Source: Natronomonas salinimetallica (GTDB lineage Archaea > Halobacteriota > Halobacteria > Halobacteriales > Haloarculaceae). Taken from it: a stretch of DNA of 64,000 nucleotides. Position numbers and translations under genes: made by a program. Under the pieces are notes generated by a model, which saw nothing but the letters and a program-made list of their open reading frames with translations, did not search any database and had not been told where the DNA came from. The stretch is taken from contig NZ_JACDNQ010000010.1 in the NCBI RefSeq assembly GCF_013839515.1, positions 1 to 64,000 of the forward strand. The letters run 5' to 3'. Shown piece after piece: positions 1-8,037 of this stretch. Every line of letters starts with the position of its first letter. The first letter of the stretch is position 1.

Positions 1-2874
1 AATAAACGACTCCAGTCGATCGATGAAGGTCTGCTGATCACTCTCTTCAATCTCACTATAAACGATGGCAACTGCCATCAAGTAGGACTGCCGATAATCG
101 GTTTCTGCACGTCGCGCCTCTTTCAAGCAGGTCTCAACAACCAAGGCCTGGCTTCCTCCGAAGCAATCTGGGACAGTGTTGAAGATGTCTGCCCCCAACT
201 TCCGTTCGTCATCATCGCGACTATCAACCAGCCGTTCTATGTGTTCATTCAGCTCCGGCTCAAAACGTGTCGAAAACTGCGATACAGCAGTACTAACTCT
301 ACTGCTGCTGGAAAACTTCTCTGGAACTTGAGGCATATAGGCTGTGAACACATTAGAATCACCAAATATAGCGTCGGTGTTATACTCATTTGCCCATTTC
401 AGAGCTTTCCGTGCATGCTTCGCACCCCAGTCCTCGATAAGAGTGGCCACGGAATCCCCAAATTGTTCTCGCGTCTCGTCCGACGCCGAATCGTAAAAAT
501 AGAACCCAGCTTCCATCATGTCGATCGCATTCGAGTCCTTCGAGTTCACGATATCTTGGATATGATCGTAGAATTTATCGGCAGAGGTTTCATCGATATC
601 TGATTCAATATCCAGTAGATGCTCCGATAGGGTGCTGTATGTGCGGCTCGCTCTGTTTTCGTTGCTCTGAGGGACGTATTCAATTAAGCGCTGCACAAAT
701 TGTCCCCGAATTTGAGGAGATGCTCCATTATCCAATTTGAGGAACAAATCCGCATTGATGAACTCCGATTCTTCTTCCTCGCGTTCAATCGAAACTATCA
801 ACGGCTTAAATAAGTCATCGGTGAGAAGTCCCCAAGCTGGTCCACCAGACCATATGAATTCAAGTGCTTCTCCGAAGGCAGAGTCTTGGAACTCTTCATT
901 GTCATTTCCTTGAGGAAGTTTCAATAATTGAGTCGATAAGGTCTGTTTTGCTCTCCGAGGAAGCGGGTGACGTGCTCGGTCATCGTTCTCGTCTTCATAC
1001 TTGTACGTGTGAGCAACAAATGCTTCAAGCCTATTTTGCTGCCATTCATCGTCAACTACAACGGTCTCTGCAAGTGCAGTGAAGAGATTTGTCCGGATTC
1101 CTCGTTCTGAAATCCGATCGAGAAGCCAGACAAGGTCGTACAAATTAAATCGTTCCACAAAACGACCACCAAGTCTTACAGTAAGAACTCCGGCAACTGA
1201 ATCCGCAATACGTTGTTGTGCAGTGTCGTCAAACCGGTCAAAGACCTCAAGGATACTCTCTATTGTACTGAATAGGGCCTGATCCCGTCCCTCCTGGTCA
1301 TATTCATCTAAGATGTTCTCGATAGCGGTACAATGCACTGCAAATGGCTCCTCTGACTCGTCGTCAACATCGTCCAGAAGCTGTTTGACTTCGTCGACCT
1401 GATTTGTACGCAATAACTGAACAAAGTTTGTGTCAAGAGCACCAGTATACCGCGGTTCACTCAAGTGCAGGAACGGCTTGATATCCGGGACAGAGGTTGG
1501 ACGGGTGGCCTTCAAGAAGGTACGCAAGTTAGAAACACCACTGGTCTCTGCCGAGGTATCCTCAAACAGCTGATCAACCTCTTCCTCACGGTCTTCGGGC
1601 AGATCTCCCGTGAAAAACCGATCAACGTCTTCCAGTAATCGAGGGTTCTCTTGTAACGCGTTATAGAAGTCCGGATAGTCTTCTTCAAGCACTGCAATCT
1701 TAGCCAAAAAGGCCGGATTTCCGCTGACTCGACCCTGTTCTAACCCTGCATCGCTATCTTCGATTTCGCCTGCAAGCATACGCAACGCAGTGACCCGATT
1801 GAGCCCTTGTTTAATACGACGTGGCGTTTTGATATACGCCTTAGTCAATACATCCAATACTTCAGGGTCATATGGTTGAGTTAGCCGTTCATTTTGCGTT
1901 TCTGCATATGCCTCAATATCGTCCGCAAGCATAGGAGGAATTCGAATTGTGGTCTGGAAGAACTTCCGTAAGAATTCTCGCGTATTCTGGCCTTCTTTGA
2001 AGTATGTCCCCTCTTCGTGGTCAATTTGTTGAATATGGCTTTTCAATGCGTTATCATCACAGGGAATAATGTAGATACACGGCGAAACATCCATGAACGT
2101 TTTTAATGAGACTAACACCTCGTAGACCGTTCGACTTTGACATCGGTCGAGGTTATCGATTGAGATGATAATTCGATCCGTTCCAGTCTCGTCTTGTACT
2201 CTATCGATCAGTTGATGGAAAATCCGCTCATAAGCGCCGGACCACTCCTTTCGGGGATATACAAATTTCCGTTGTAGAGTCGTAGTTGCCGTTTGTAACT
2301 GTTCAGCCATAAACACCAACAATGGGGCTGCAATCAAGATCAGGAGACTGGTCGAAATACTATCGAACCCTAGGAAGCTGGATGCGACTGCAGCAATAGC
2401 GAGAACCCCAATGATAAAAATGAGATGAGTTGAATGGGTGAGGAAGTTATAGACACCTTCAATGAGGCTGTCTGTCTCTGCTCGCTTCTGCTCGTCCACA
2501 TCGTAAAGCTGTCCGGTGATTTCATCTTCACCGATTAACCCATCCTCTATATTTGCATGCTCACCCAGTTCTTGGTCCAATGTGAGCAGGAGTTCTGTTC
2601 GAACAGAATCTTCAGCATGCTTCCACGCATCAAACTCAATACACACCGTTTCTCCGTTCGTATTCTGCTCTTCAATCCGATTGAACAGTAAACGGATAAT
2701 TGAAGTTTTACCAGAACCCCACTTTCCAAAAATCCCGATGTGCCACGGAGGTTCAACAGTGTCTAAAATTCGCTCAAGAGCATCAACATATTCTGTATGC
2801 TGAAACGCATCTTCCTCATCAGACGCAATCGGCTCATCCGACAGGAAATTCAAATCATCCGGTTGATTAGACAC
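1..2874 (-). CDS. KAP family P-loop NTPase, C-terminus beyond window
   Basis: A continuous reading frame of 958 codons starts at GTG 2874 and runs off the left edge. No in-frame ATG lies upstream and an in-frame TAA precedes the GTG, so this start is the best choice. The Walker A motif GKWGSGKT is at residues 50-57. Two adjacent hydrophobic segments follow at about residues 150-195, an insertion typical of KAP NTPases. A Walker B-like segment (IIISIDNLDRC) lies near residue 240. KAP NTPases are STAND-like ATPases, often membrane associated, and some take part in phage exclusion. The long helical, repeat-like region after the NTPase domain could be a sensor, but that is inference. The family call is firm; the biological role is unknown. 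Confidence 0.85.
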   Translation of the reverse strand, partial: MSNQPDDLNFLSDEPIASDEEDAFQHTEYVDALERILDTVEPPWHIGIFGKWGSGKTSIIRLLFNRIEEQNTNGETVCIEFDAWKHAEDSVRTELLLTLDQELGEHANIEDGLIGEDEITGQLYDVDEQKRAETDSLIEGVYNFLTHSTHLIFIIGVLAIAAVASSFLGFDSISTSLLILIAAPLLVFMAEQLQTATTTLQRKFVYPRKEWSGAYERIFHQLIDRVQDETGTDRIIISIDNLDRCQSRTVYEVLVSLKTFMDVSPCIYIIPCDDNALKSHIQQIDHEEGTYFKEGQNTREFLRKFFQTTIRIPPMLADDIEAYAETQNERLTQPYDPEVLDVLTKAYIKTPRRIKQGLNRVTALRMLAGEIEDSDAGLEQGRVSGNPAFLAKIAVLEEDYPDFYNALQENPRLLEDVDRFFTGDLPEDREEEVDQLFEDTSAETSGVSNLRTFLKATRPTSVPDIKPFLHLSEPRYTGALDTNFVQLLRTNQVDEVKQLLDDVDDESEEPFAVHCTAIENILDEYDQEGRDQALFSTIESILEVFDRFDDTAQQRIADSVAGVLTVRLGGRFVERFNLYDLVWLLDRISERGIRTNLFTALAETVVVDDEWQQNRLEAFVAHTYKYEDENDDRARHPLPRRAKQTLSTQLLKLPQGNDNEEFQDSAFGEALEFIWSGGPAWGLLTDDLFKPLIVSIEREEEESEFINADLFLKLDNGASPQIRGQFVQRLIEYVPQSNENRASRTYSTLSEHLLDIESDIDETSADKFYDHIQDIVNSKDSNAIDMMEAGFYFYDSASDETREQFGDSVATLIEDWGAKHARKALKWANEYNTDAIFGDSNVFTAYMPQVPEKFSSSSRVSTAVSQFSTRFEPELNEHIERLVDSRDDDERKLGADIFNTVPDCFGGSQALVVETCLKEARRAETDYRQSYLMAVAIVYSEIEESDQQTFIDRLESFI

Positions 2875-2899
2875 AATAAATTGTTCTTGTTACCCATTA

Positions 2900-2937
2900 T
2901 CAGGATTTCGATTGCTATCTTTAAACGACAATCCTGA
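2900..2937. promoter_or_regulatory. Inverted repeat around the KAP NTPase promoter
   Basis: TCAGGATT (2900-2907) and AATCCTGA (2930-2937) are perfect 8-bp arms separated by 22 bp. The spacer contains TTTAAA, a plausible archaeal TATA element for the leftward gene starting at 2874. A dimeric regulator binding both arms would bracket the promoter. The repeat is seen directly; operator function is inference. Confidence 0.4.
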
Positions 2938-3105
2938 ATTTAGTCTAGCGACTCTCTTAGCCCATTCTGTAGGTTGAGCAGTCGCTATAGAGATGGTTGT
3001 GGCTGCGCGCACAGCGACCAGAGGGAGCGAGCACGGAGCGGTGGGTGGGGAGGTGGGGTTTGGGTCGGTCCCGCACCCTCAAAAAAAGAAGACCGCAACT
3101 ACCCG

Positions 3106-4002
3106 CTAATCCTTCCACCACCGGCGCTCGCGCTCTGGGAACACGATCCGACTGTCGTAGGTCAACGCGAGACTGCAGCGCCCTTGGTACCAGTTCTTCT
3201 TTGCCCCCCACAACTGGATCCGATCGCCTTCTTTGACCCAGGGTTGGTCGCTTTTTGCCCACGAGGTGAACTTGATTTTCCCGCTATCATCTGCGATGAG
3301 GCCCACTTGGGCGATTGCTGGACTACTGGGTTCCCACAGCTCAATCACTGTCCCTTCGACGTTTATCTCTCCACCCGGAAGTTCGGGCACATCGGCAACC
3401 TCCAGGAGGGTACTGGGCATCAGCTTGACTCTCTCGAGCGTGTCAAATACTGCTTCCATCGTCGACTGACCATCTGCGATCCGTTCACCAAGCAGCCGTC
3501 CGATTGCGGCACGACTCGGGCCACCGTTCACTTTTTCAACGATCCGCTGGGCGTGTTGATTCACCGTCGCGAGTTCGTCCTGGGAGAGGCGCTCACGGGG
3601 ATCCGGCGTTGGCTCCACGTCCTGCCGACCCGTCTCTTCGACCGTCACCCGGCTCGTCCGGCGAACCTGCTCGGTGACGACCTTCCGCGTGCGCTTCGCC
3701 CGTCCCTCTTGCGTTCCGAGTTCGGCCTGGGCACTGATGTGTTCGAGTTCGGCTTCCCGGGCCCGAATGCGCTCCTCCTGGGCGAGGGTCACACCGTAGA
3801 TGCGATCATCGGCTTCCTGTGCGATCCCGTCCGGGTGATTGGCGTCCACTTTCGCCTGGATTTCCATGTTGACCGTCGGCTGGAACTCCGGGGTCTCGTC
3901 GACGACCTCGAACCCGTCCTCGTCGAGCTCCGGCTCCTCGAGTTGCTTGTAGGCCTGTTCATCGACCGAAATTTCATTACCGAATGCGTTCTTACTGGAC
4001 AT
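3106..4002 (-). CDS. RPA-like OB-fold single-stranded DNA-binding protein
   Basis: 298 residues with an acidic N-terminal half, a charged helical linker at about 85-140, and a C-terminal OB-fold-like region from about residue 200 (segments VEGTVIELWEP, KIKFTSWAKS and WVKEGDRIQLWGA). The alternation of strands with a conserved Trp is typical of RPA/nucleic-acid-binding OB folds. Proteins of this make-up are common on haloarchaeal plasmids and integrative elements and presumably coat ssDNA during replication or transfer. The ATG at 4002 sits just behind a small hairpin. The gene stands alone, with a long GC-rich gene-free stretch upstream. The OB-fold call is good; the exact role on the element is inferred. 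Confidence 0.7.
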   Translation of the reverse strand: MSSKNAFGNEISVDEQAYKQLEEPELDEDGFEVVDETPEFQPTVNMEIQAKVDANHPDGIAQEADDRIYGVTLAQEERIRAREAELEHISAQAELGTQEGRAKRTRKVVTEQVRRTSRVTVEETGRQDVEPTPDPRERLSQDELATVNQHAQRIVEKVNGGPSRAAIGRLLGERIADGQSTMEAVFDTLERVKLMPSTLLEVADVPELPGGEINVEGTVIELWEPSSPAIAQVGLIADDSGKIKFTSWAKSDQPWVKEGDRIQLWGAKKNWYQGRCSLALTYDSRIVFPERERRWWKD

Positions 4003-4003
4003 T

Positions 4004-4019
4004 GGAGTTCACTAACTCC
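4004..4019 (-). promoter_or_regulatory. Hairpin overlapping the ribosome-binding region of the OB-fold gene
   Basis: On the minus strand GGAGTT-AGTG-AACTCC ends two bases before the ATG at 4002. The 5' arm carries GGAG at Shine-Dalgarno distance, so a 6-bp stem could mask it. This suggests translational self-control by a nucleic-acid-binding protein, which is inference only. Confidence 0.3.
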
Positions 4020-4605
4020 GAAGGCGCTCACGCGCCACCACCCGCGTCTCCACCGCGGGTTTTCCACGACCGTCACCGACCAGAGTCATCTGCGCTCTCG
4101 CTCGCGCCTTCGCGCACGCCCTTGGCGGGCGCGAGCGAGAGCGCCTACACGACGGGACGCATCCAGCACCGCGCGCCGAACCGCCCGGAGCGAGCGGCCA
4201 GCGCATTCCCCGTTCGCCGCGACGCAACCACGTCCGTCGCGGTCGGCTTCGCCGAGGTCCGCAGGACCCGAACGGGAGAAGCGCTGGCGTCGAGGGCACA
4301 TGCACTTTAGCCCGGAACGGGCGCGGGCGGTGCGGAGAGCGCCCGCATGCCCGGAATGGTCGGTCGCGAGCGACGCGGAGGGCGGAACGCGGCGAGCGGG
4401 GCGTGCCGGTACGAAGCATCTGTCCAGCCGGTAACGCCGCTTGGCAACACAACCGCTATCCTGGCGGACTCAGAAAGGGCGAGGCCGTCTCGGTCGTCCC
4501 CCGACCCCGTAAGCACCGCAGGAACGAGGAGCGCAGCGGCGGTCGCGGGATGCCGAGCGGCCGAGGGCTTTCAGGGTGTGTTTCGGATGTCGACCGCGAT
4601 ACCGG
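4020..4605. other. GC-rich stretch without a convincing gene
   Basis: Open frames exist on both strands, but their products are Arg/Pro/Ala-rich and lack the acidic bias of neighbouring genes, so they are most likely by-products of high GC. Small hairpins occur at 4267-4276 (CCCG-aa-CGGG) and 4310-4322 (GCCCG-gaa-CGGGC). The right-hand part holds the long nested hairpin listed separately at 4473-4572. Confidence 0.5.
4473..4572. ncRNA. Candidate structured RNA, long nested hairpin
   Basis: Four co-linear complementary blocks nest inside one another. GAAAG (4473-4477) pairs with CTTTC (4568-4572). GGCC (4483-4486) pairs with GGCC (4559-4562). CTCGG (4489-4493) pairs with CCGAG (4553-4557). 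CGACC (4502-4506) pairs with GGTCG (4541-4545), and TCCC next to it can pair with GGGA (4547-4550). The apical region is about 34 nt. There is no credible gene here, so a structured transcript or a folded DNA element is plausible. The strand cannot be decided because the blocks pair on either strand. I cannot assign an RNA family. Confidence 0.4.
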
Positions 4606-4878
4606 CTACGGGTTTGGTGGACTGGACTCCTCGTCGATCAGGACGTCGACGCTCCCTGGCGTCACCGCAAGCCGAACCCCCTCCACTGTGAACTGTACTT
4701 CCACGTCCTCAGTCGACGAGTTCAAAAGCTGCTCGAGCGCCTCGATATCGATGGAGTCGTACAGCTGGTACTCATCCCGATTCACCCCACATGCTTCGAG
4801 CGTCTCGATGATGTCGACCAAGAGGTCTGCCGACCCCCCAGACCCAGTCGTTGATGAGCGATCCATTGTAACGTCCAA
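4606..4878 (-). CDS. Small HalOD1-type output domain protein
   Basis: 90 residues. The pattern of an N-terminal helix, then YDSIDIEALEQLL, then VQFTVEGVRLAVTPG matches the HalOD1 output domain, a small domain common in Halobacteria either alone or at the end of signalling proteins. Its molecular function is not established. The start may be ATG 4878 or the in-frame ATG at 4866. It is divergent from the winged-helix gene at 4982. Confidence 0.7.
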   Translation of the reverse strand: MDVTMDRSSTTGSGGSADLLVDIIETLEACGVNRDEYQLYDSIDIEALEQLLNSSTEDVEVQFTVEGVRLAVTPGSVDVLIDEESSPPNP

Positions 4879-4981
4879 AGCTTAGGACGGCAGGTGTTTA
4901 AAAGGTTAGGAGTCAACTGAAGTTGCTTATAGCTTCTCTAATTGACTTAGCGCGTTTGGGATAGCGTCGGCGCAACCAGAG

Positions 4982-5248
4982 ATGATTATGCGCTTTGACG
5001 CCGACTGGATGTCACGTGCCGATGATCGCATTCTGGAGCATCTTGCTGAAGAGGGCCCGGATACCCCGAAGGAAATGGCCGACAGTGACCGCGTCCGCTT
5101 CTCTCGACAGCACATCAACGCCCGCTGTAAAACACTCGTCACCTACGGTCTCCTCGTTCATCTCGGGAACGGTGTCTACGATATCACTTGTAAAGGGAAC
5201 CAGTATCTCGCCGGCGAACTCGACGCTCGTGACCTCAAGGGCGAATGA
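4982..5248 (+). CDS. Winged-helix regulator, PhiH1-repressor-like
   Basis: 88 residues forming a compact winged-helix fold. ADDRILEHLAEEG is the first helix, FSRQHINARCKTLVTYGLL the recognition-helix region, and VHLGNGVYDITCKGNQYLAGEL the wing and last helix. This pattern is shared with the PhiH1 phage repressor-like proteins of Halobacteria, which bind DNA as small dimers. The start may be 4982 or the Met codon six bases downstream. It likely controls genes of this element, perhaps the divergent HalOD1 gene; the target is inferred from position only. Confidence 0.75.
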   Translation: MIMRFDADWMSRADDRILEHLAEEGPDTPKEMADSDRVRFSRQHINARCKTLVTYGLLVHLGNGVYDITCKGNQYLAGELDARDLKGE

Positions 5249-5250
5249 AC

Positions 5251-5826
5251 CTACTCCTCCAGAAGTGCCACCAACTGGGCGACGTATGGGCTGTTGTCCC
5301 AGCTCCGGTGGGGGCTGATCGCGCTAAGTAGTGTTCGCGCCTCCTCGTGGGTCATATGGCCGTTCCGGGCGTGATCACAGATGAGCCGTGGTGTCGGGAC
5401 AATTCGCGGCCCCTGGAGTACTGCGTGAATAAGCGCGAAGTTCGTCCCACCAAACTCGTCGGTGAGAAAGCCGTCGACGTCGAGCGCGTTCGCGAGGACG
5501 ATGCCATCGGTTTCGCCGTCGTCGAGACCGAACGTCGGCCGCGAGTCCGGTGTCTCGTTACGCTCGTACGGATCGTCGACCGTGTAGTGATCACGGGCCG
5601 CGAGCACATTCGTTGCTGCGGCGCCGTGGATATCCTGATACTGCGTAATGTCACGGAGCTCTGCGACGACCTCTAGTGGCACGAACACGTCACACGAGGT
5701 GAGCAGATACTGAAGGGGATCGGGGGCGGTTTCAGTATCGTACGCTGCATCGGCGCGTGGCACGGCCAAACTGACCAGTGCGCTGGTGTCGGCCACGACT
5801 GTTCGCAGCTGTCGGCGACCGCTCAT
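5251..5826 (-). CDS. PIN-domain toxin of a VapBC-like pair
   Basis: 191 residues. The first conserved acidic residue is in VVADTSALVSL, the conserved Glu is in VVAELRDI, and the later acid cluster is in DGETDGIVLANAL and FLTDEFGG. This order is that of PIN-domain Mg-dependent RNases. The ATG at 5826 overlaps the stop of the upstream ribbon-helix-helix gene by four bases (ATGA), the translational coupling usual for toxin-antitoxin pairs. It probably cleaves RNA when free of its partner. It is longer than minimal VapC toxins, in line with larger haloarchaeal PIN proteins. Confidence 0.8.
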   Translation of the reverse strand: MSGRRQLRTVVADTSALVSLAVPRADAAYDTETAPDPLQYLLTSCDVFVPLEVVAELRDITQYQDIHGAAATNVLAARDHYTVDDPYERNETPDSRPTFGLDDGETDGIVLANALDVDGFLTDEFGGTNFALIHAVLQGPRIVPTPRLICDHARNGHMTHEEARTLLSAISPHRSWDNSPYVAQLVALLEE

Positions 5827-6191
5827 CGATCGTCGTCGGTCGCGGTGTCGACCGTTATCGCGTCGCCATCGTAGACGTCGACATCGTCGGGGGTAGCGAG
5901 ATCGAGTGGCTCGTCCTCGAGATCGGCTTTGAGGAGGCGGAGTCGCTGGGCGGTCTCGGCGCCGACCAGTTGCTTGACCGTCTCGAACTCGAGTTGGTCG
6001 TCGTAGTACTTCGTTGCGACCAGCTCTTGGAACGTCTCGCTGTCAGCGGTCTCTTCGATGTACTCGCGGATGGCCTCGACGAGGAGATCCGTCCGATCTT
6101 TGTCGAAGAGATCTGCGATCGCGTCAAGTCGGTCGACGAGATACTCCGGGGACTGGAAATGGACTCGGCGTGGATCATCGCTCGCGCTCAT
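5823..6191 (-). CDS. Ribbon-helix-helix antitoxin
   Basis: 122 residues from the ATG at 6191. VHFQSPEYLVDRLDAIAD followed by RTDLLVEAIREYI is a CopG/Arc-type ribbon-helix-helix DNA-binding module, followed by an acidic C-terminal tail that likely wraps the PIN toxin. I chose 6191 over the longer frame from 6290 because the fold starts directly after it and because the longer version would translate the two operator-like repeats. It overlaps the toxin gene by four bases. It is expected to repress its own promoter. Confidence 0.75.
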   Translation of the reverse strand: MSASDDPRRVHFQSPEYLVDRLDAIADLFDKDRTDLLVEAIREYIEETADSETFQELVATKYYDDQLEFETVKQLVGAETAQRLRLLKADLEDEPLDLATPDDVDVYDGDAITVDTATDDDR

Positions 6192-6193
6192 TC

Positions 6194-6254
6194 TATGTGC
6201 AAGTTTTGCATACAGAAGGATAACCGTTTCGGCATATGTGCATACCTTGCACAT
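6194..6254. promoter_or_regulatory. Two operator-like TATGTGCA sites before the antitoxin
   Basis: ATGTGCA (6236-6242), a 5-bp spacer and TGCACAT (6248-6254) form a perfect 7-bp inverted repeat. A degenerate second copy, TATGTGCAAGTTTTGCATA, occupies 6194-6212, almost touching the antitoxin start. Tandem palindromes upstream of an RHH antitoxin are the classic autoregulation layout. Confidence 0.5.
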
Positions 6255-6305
6255 TGTCTCAAGACTGAGCATAGGGCTCCGTCGAGTCACGGCGTGGAGT
6301 TTGCT

Positions 6306-6662
6306 TCAGTGCACGTCGACGTCGAGCGCTGCTCTCGGCGTCGCGACGACATGTTCCTCGAGGTCGCGCGTCCAGTACGTGGCAGGCCCACCGGGGCTAC
6401 AACGTGCGCACAGCTGGAGGGGTCCTTCGAGGTGACCGAGTTCCACCCGGAACCGCGTGAGTGCTGCGAGCGCGTCGACGACGAGTCCGCAGCCGTCGCA
6501 GGCGTGATGATCGCGTTTGTCGGGATCCGGTCGCGTCTGGATGGCACAGTCGACACAGATTGGGTGGGTGACCCGCTCGTCCTGCCCCCAGGTATGCGCC
6601 TCCCCAGCCTCGGTGCCGGGCGGAGCGTCACAGAAGGAACAGCCAACGAGCGTCTGCTGCAT
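6306..6662 (-). CDS. Small zinc-finger protein
   Basis: 118 residues with three Cys pairs, GCSFCDAP near the N-terminus, PICVDCAIQ and HACDGCGLV in the middle and QLCARCSPG later, enough to hold two or more zinc ions. It resembles small haloarchaeal zinc-ribbon proteins of unknown function that sit on plasmids. The start overlaps the stop of the 6662-6952 gene (TAATG), so the two are co-translated. Confidence 0.7.
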   Translation of the reverse strand: MQQTLVGCSFCDAPPGTEAGEAHTWGQDERVTHPICVDCAIQTRPDPDKRDHHACDGCGLVVDALAALTRFRVELGHLEGPLQLCARCSPGGPATYWTRDLEEHVVATPRAALDVDVH

Positions 6663-6952
6663 TACTTGCCCTCCTCGCCGCTTTCGCGAGCGGCCATCCA
6701 GCCGTTGTGGAAGACGGCCAACTGGGTGGTGGAGTCGAAAGCAGTGCTACTCGGCTCGTGGAAGAGAACTTGAGCCTCAGGAACGGGTGTAACGATTCCC
6801 GCATCGACGAGCTCACCGACGAGGTTGCGGGCTGTCGCGTCGTCGACGTCCGCTGTGGCGACGCCAGCGGCGTCGCGGTCCTGGGCGAGAAGCTCTTTCT
6901 CGAGCTGTTCGTAGTCGGTATTCGTGTCGTCGTGAGGATCGGGATCAACCAT
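6662..6952 (-). CDS. Conserved acidic hypothetical protein
   Basis: 96 residues with a highly acidic N-terminal 35, then a region rich in short helices (ARNLVGELVDAGIVTPV) that could be part of a winged helix. I recognise no named family. It is the first gene of a two-gene unit with the zinc-finger protein and overlaps it by one base. Function unknown. Confidence 0.6.
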   Translation of the reverse strand: MVDPDPHDDTNTDYEQLEKELLAQDRDAAGVATADVDDATARNLVGELVDAGIVTPVPEAQVLFHEPSSTAFDSTTQLAVFHNGWMAARESGEEGK

Positions 6953-7027
6953 GGTGAATCACGCCGCGCACGCTGTCGCGCGCCGCACGTTTCTCGGCGC
7001 GAACAAACAAAACCGTGTCAGCACGGC

Positions 7028-7601
7028 TCAGTCGGGTGTCGGAATTCGATACCCGATGACGGCGACGTCGTCGATGAACAGAATGCCCTTCATAAAGTCC
7101 AGCTTGGTCAAGCTGTGGCGATACAGGTTATCTCTCCCTCGGTAGTTTACTGGCACCACCAGGCAGCCGAATTCGATCTTCGGTCGCCCGTCTTTCTGGG
7201 TGCGATATCCTTTCTGGAACTTGAGCAGATCGTCGCTAATGCTTTTCCGCTCGCTTTTTTTCGACCTCGATCGCGATGCGCTCGTCAGGCTGGTACAGAT
7301 CAACGCTGTAGTTAAATCCCAAATGCGACCAGAGTTTGCAGTTGGGGTTATACCCGCCGGCGCGATCGCCTTCATATTCGTACTCTGGCAATCCTTCAGC
7401 GATTTCAGCATCAAATGCCCCAATCTCCGTATTCTTCGATGAGTTTCGGAAGAAATCCTCAGGTACCTGCTCGACCGCAGAGCGAATGGACGCTAACGTG
7501 TCACTTGGAAATGACTGAGATGAGGTTTGTTTCCGTCGTTCGCTCAACATTGATACACTCTCTACCTCGACCATCGTACATGGTGACTCATCACCGGACA
7601 T
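7028..7601 (-). pseudogene. PD-(D/E)XK restriction-endonuclease-like gene, frameshifted
   Basis: Two overlapping frames make one protein. The upstream frame (start 7601) gives the N-terminal part up to DERIAIEVEKK. The downstream frame continues with SERKSISDDLLKFQKGY and ends at 7028. The join is a run of seven A on the minus strand (7255-7261); removing one A restores the frame. An Asp followed by I-E-V-E-K is the PD-(D/E)XK active-site pattern of BglII-like type II enzymes. Either the gene is inactivated by a one-base insertion, or the run is a sequencing error, or a +1 slip is used. No methyltransferase lies beside it. Confidence 0.6.
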
Positions 7602-7755
7602 TCAAAACAGTATCCAGGTGTGTCTCCAACCTTCATGATGAGACCGTTGGGTGGCCCTCTGATATGCTTGGCCTGCGGCCTTGCATCTTGGCCCCTGTGG
7701 CCGCGAATAAAGGTTTGTGCCGCCACCCCCACCGTATATAGGTCGATTTTTCGGC

Positions 7756-7916
7756 TGTCAGGTGGCTGTTTTAGTCCATAAATCGCCAGACTGAGCCGCC
7801 TGACACCCAATTTCGTTGTCTGCTGGAAAACACACCTGCTCCCGTAACAGCTGTCAGGTACTGCTGTCTTGCGGTTTTGTAAGTTTAGGTGCAATCTGAT
7901 TTCGTCGGGTGTCAGG
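7756..7916. repeat. Four copies of TGTCAGG in a gene-free stretch
   Basis: Within the gene-free 7602-8037 region TGTCAGG occurs at 7756-7762, 7852-7858 and 7910-7916, and inverted as CCTGACA at 7799-7805. Most copies are extended as (G/C)TGTCAGGT. They could be protein-binding sites or iteron remnants. No gene is convincing here. Confidence 0.35.
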
Positions 7917-7998
7917 TGAAAGATCCAAGAGGTGGCCGAGGAAGTAGTTGAGCAGTACCTCGAAGAGCCAGAACATAAGGCAGGGTGTCGGGCTTCAC

Positions 7999-8020
7999 CC
8001 CCGACCGCAGTGAGTCGGGG
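7999..8020. terminator. Strong GC hairpin behind the small membrane gene
   Basis: CCCCGAC (7999-8005), an 8-base loop and GTCGGGG (8014-8020) form a perfect 7-bp stem. It lies 18 bases beyond the stop of the leftward membrane gene, so it may help end that transcript. A hairpin of this kind could also be the remnant of an IS200/IS605-type end. I cannot choose between these. Confidence 0.35.
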
Positions 8021-8037
8021 AACTTCCCCCTAAAGTT

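Noticed and set aside
2974-4434. Long plus-strand open frame of 486 codons
   Set aside because: It is antisense to the OB-fold gene, and its product is not acidic and has no recognisable domain. Long antisense frames are common in GC-rich halophile genes.
4012-4452. Minus-strand frame of 146 codons upstream of the OB-fold gene
   Set aside because: The product is Arg/Pro/Ala-rich, unlike the acidic local proteome, and overlaps small hairpins. No domain seen.
7255-7261. Programmed -1 frameshift at A AAA AAG in the restriction-like gene
   Set aside because: The sequence resembles the classic slippery heptamer, but the coding continuation is in the +1 frame, so -1 slipping would not restore the protein.
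7562-7894. Minus-strand frame of 110 codons
   Set aside because: Overlaps the start of the restriction-like gene, has a non-halophilic composition and spans the TGTCAGG repeats. Treated as chance.
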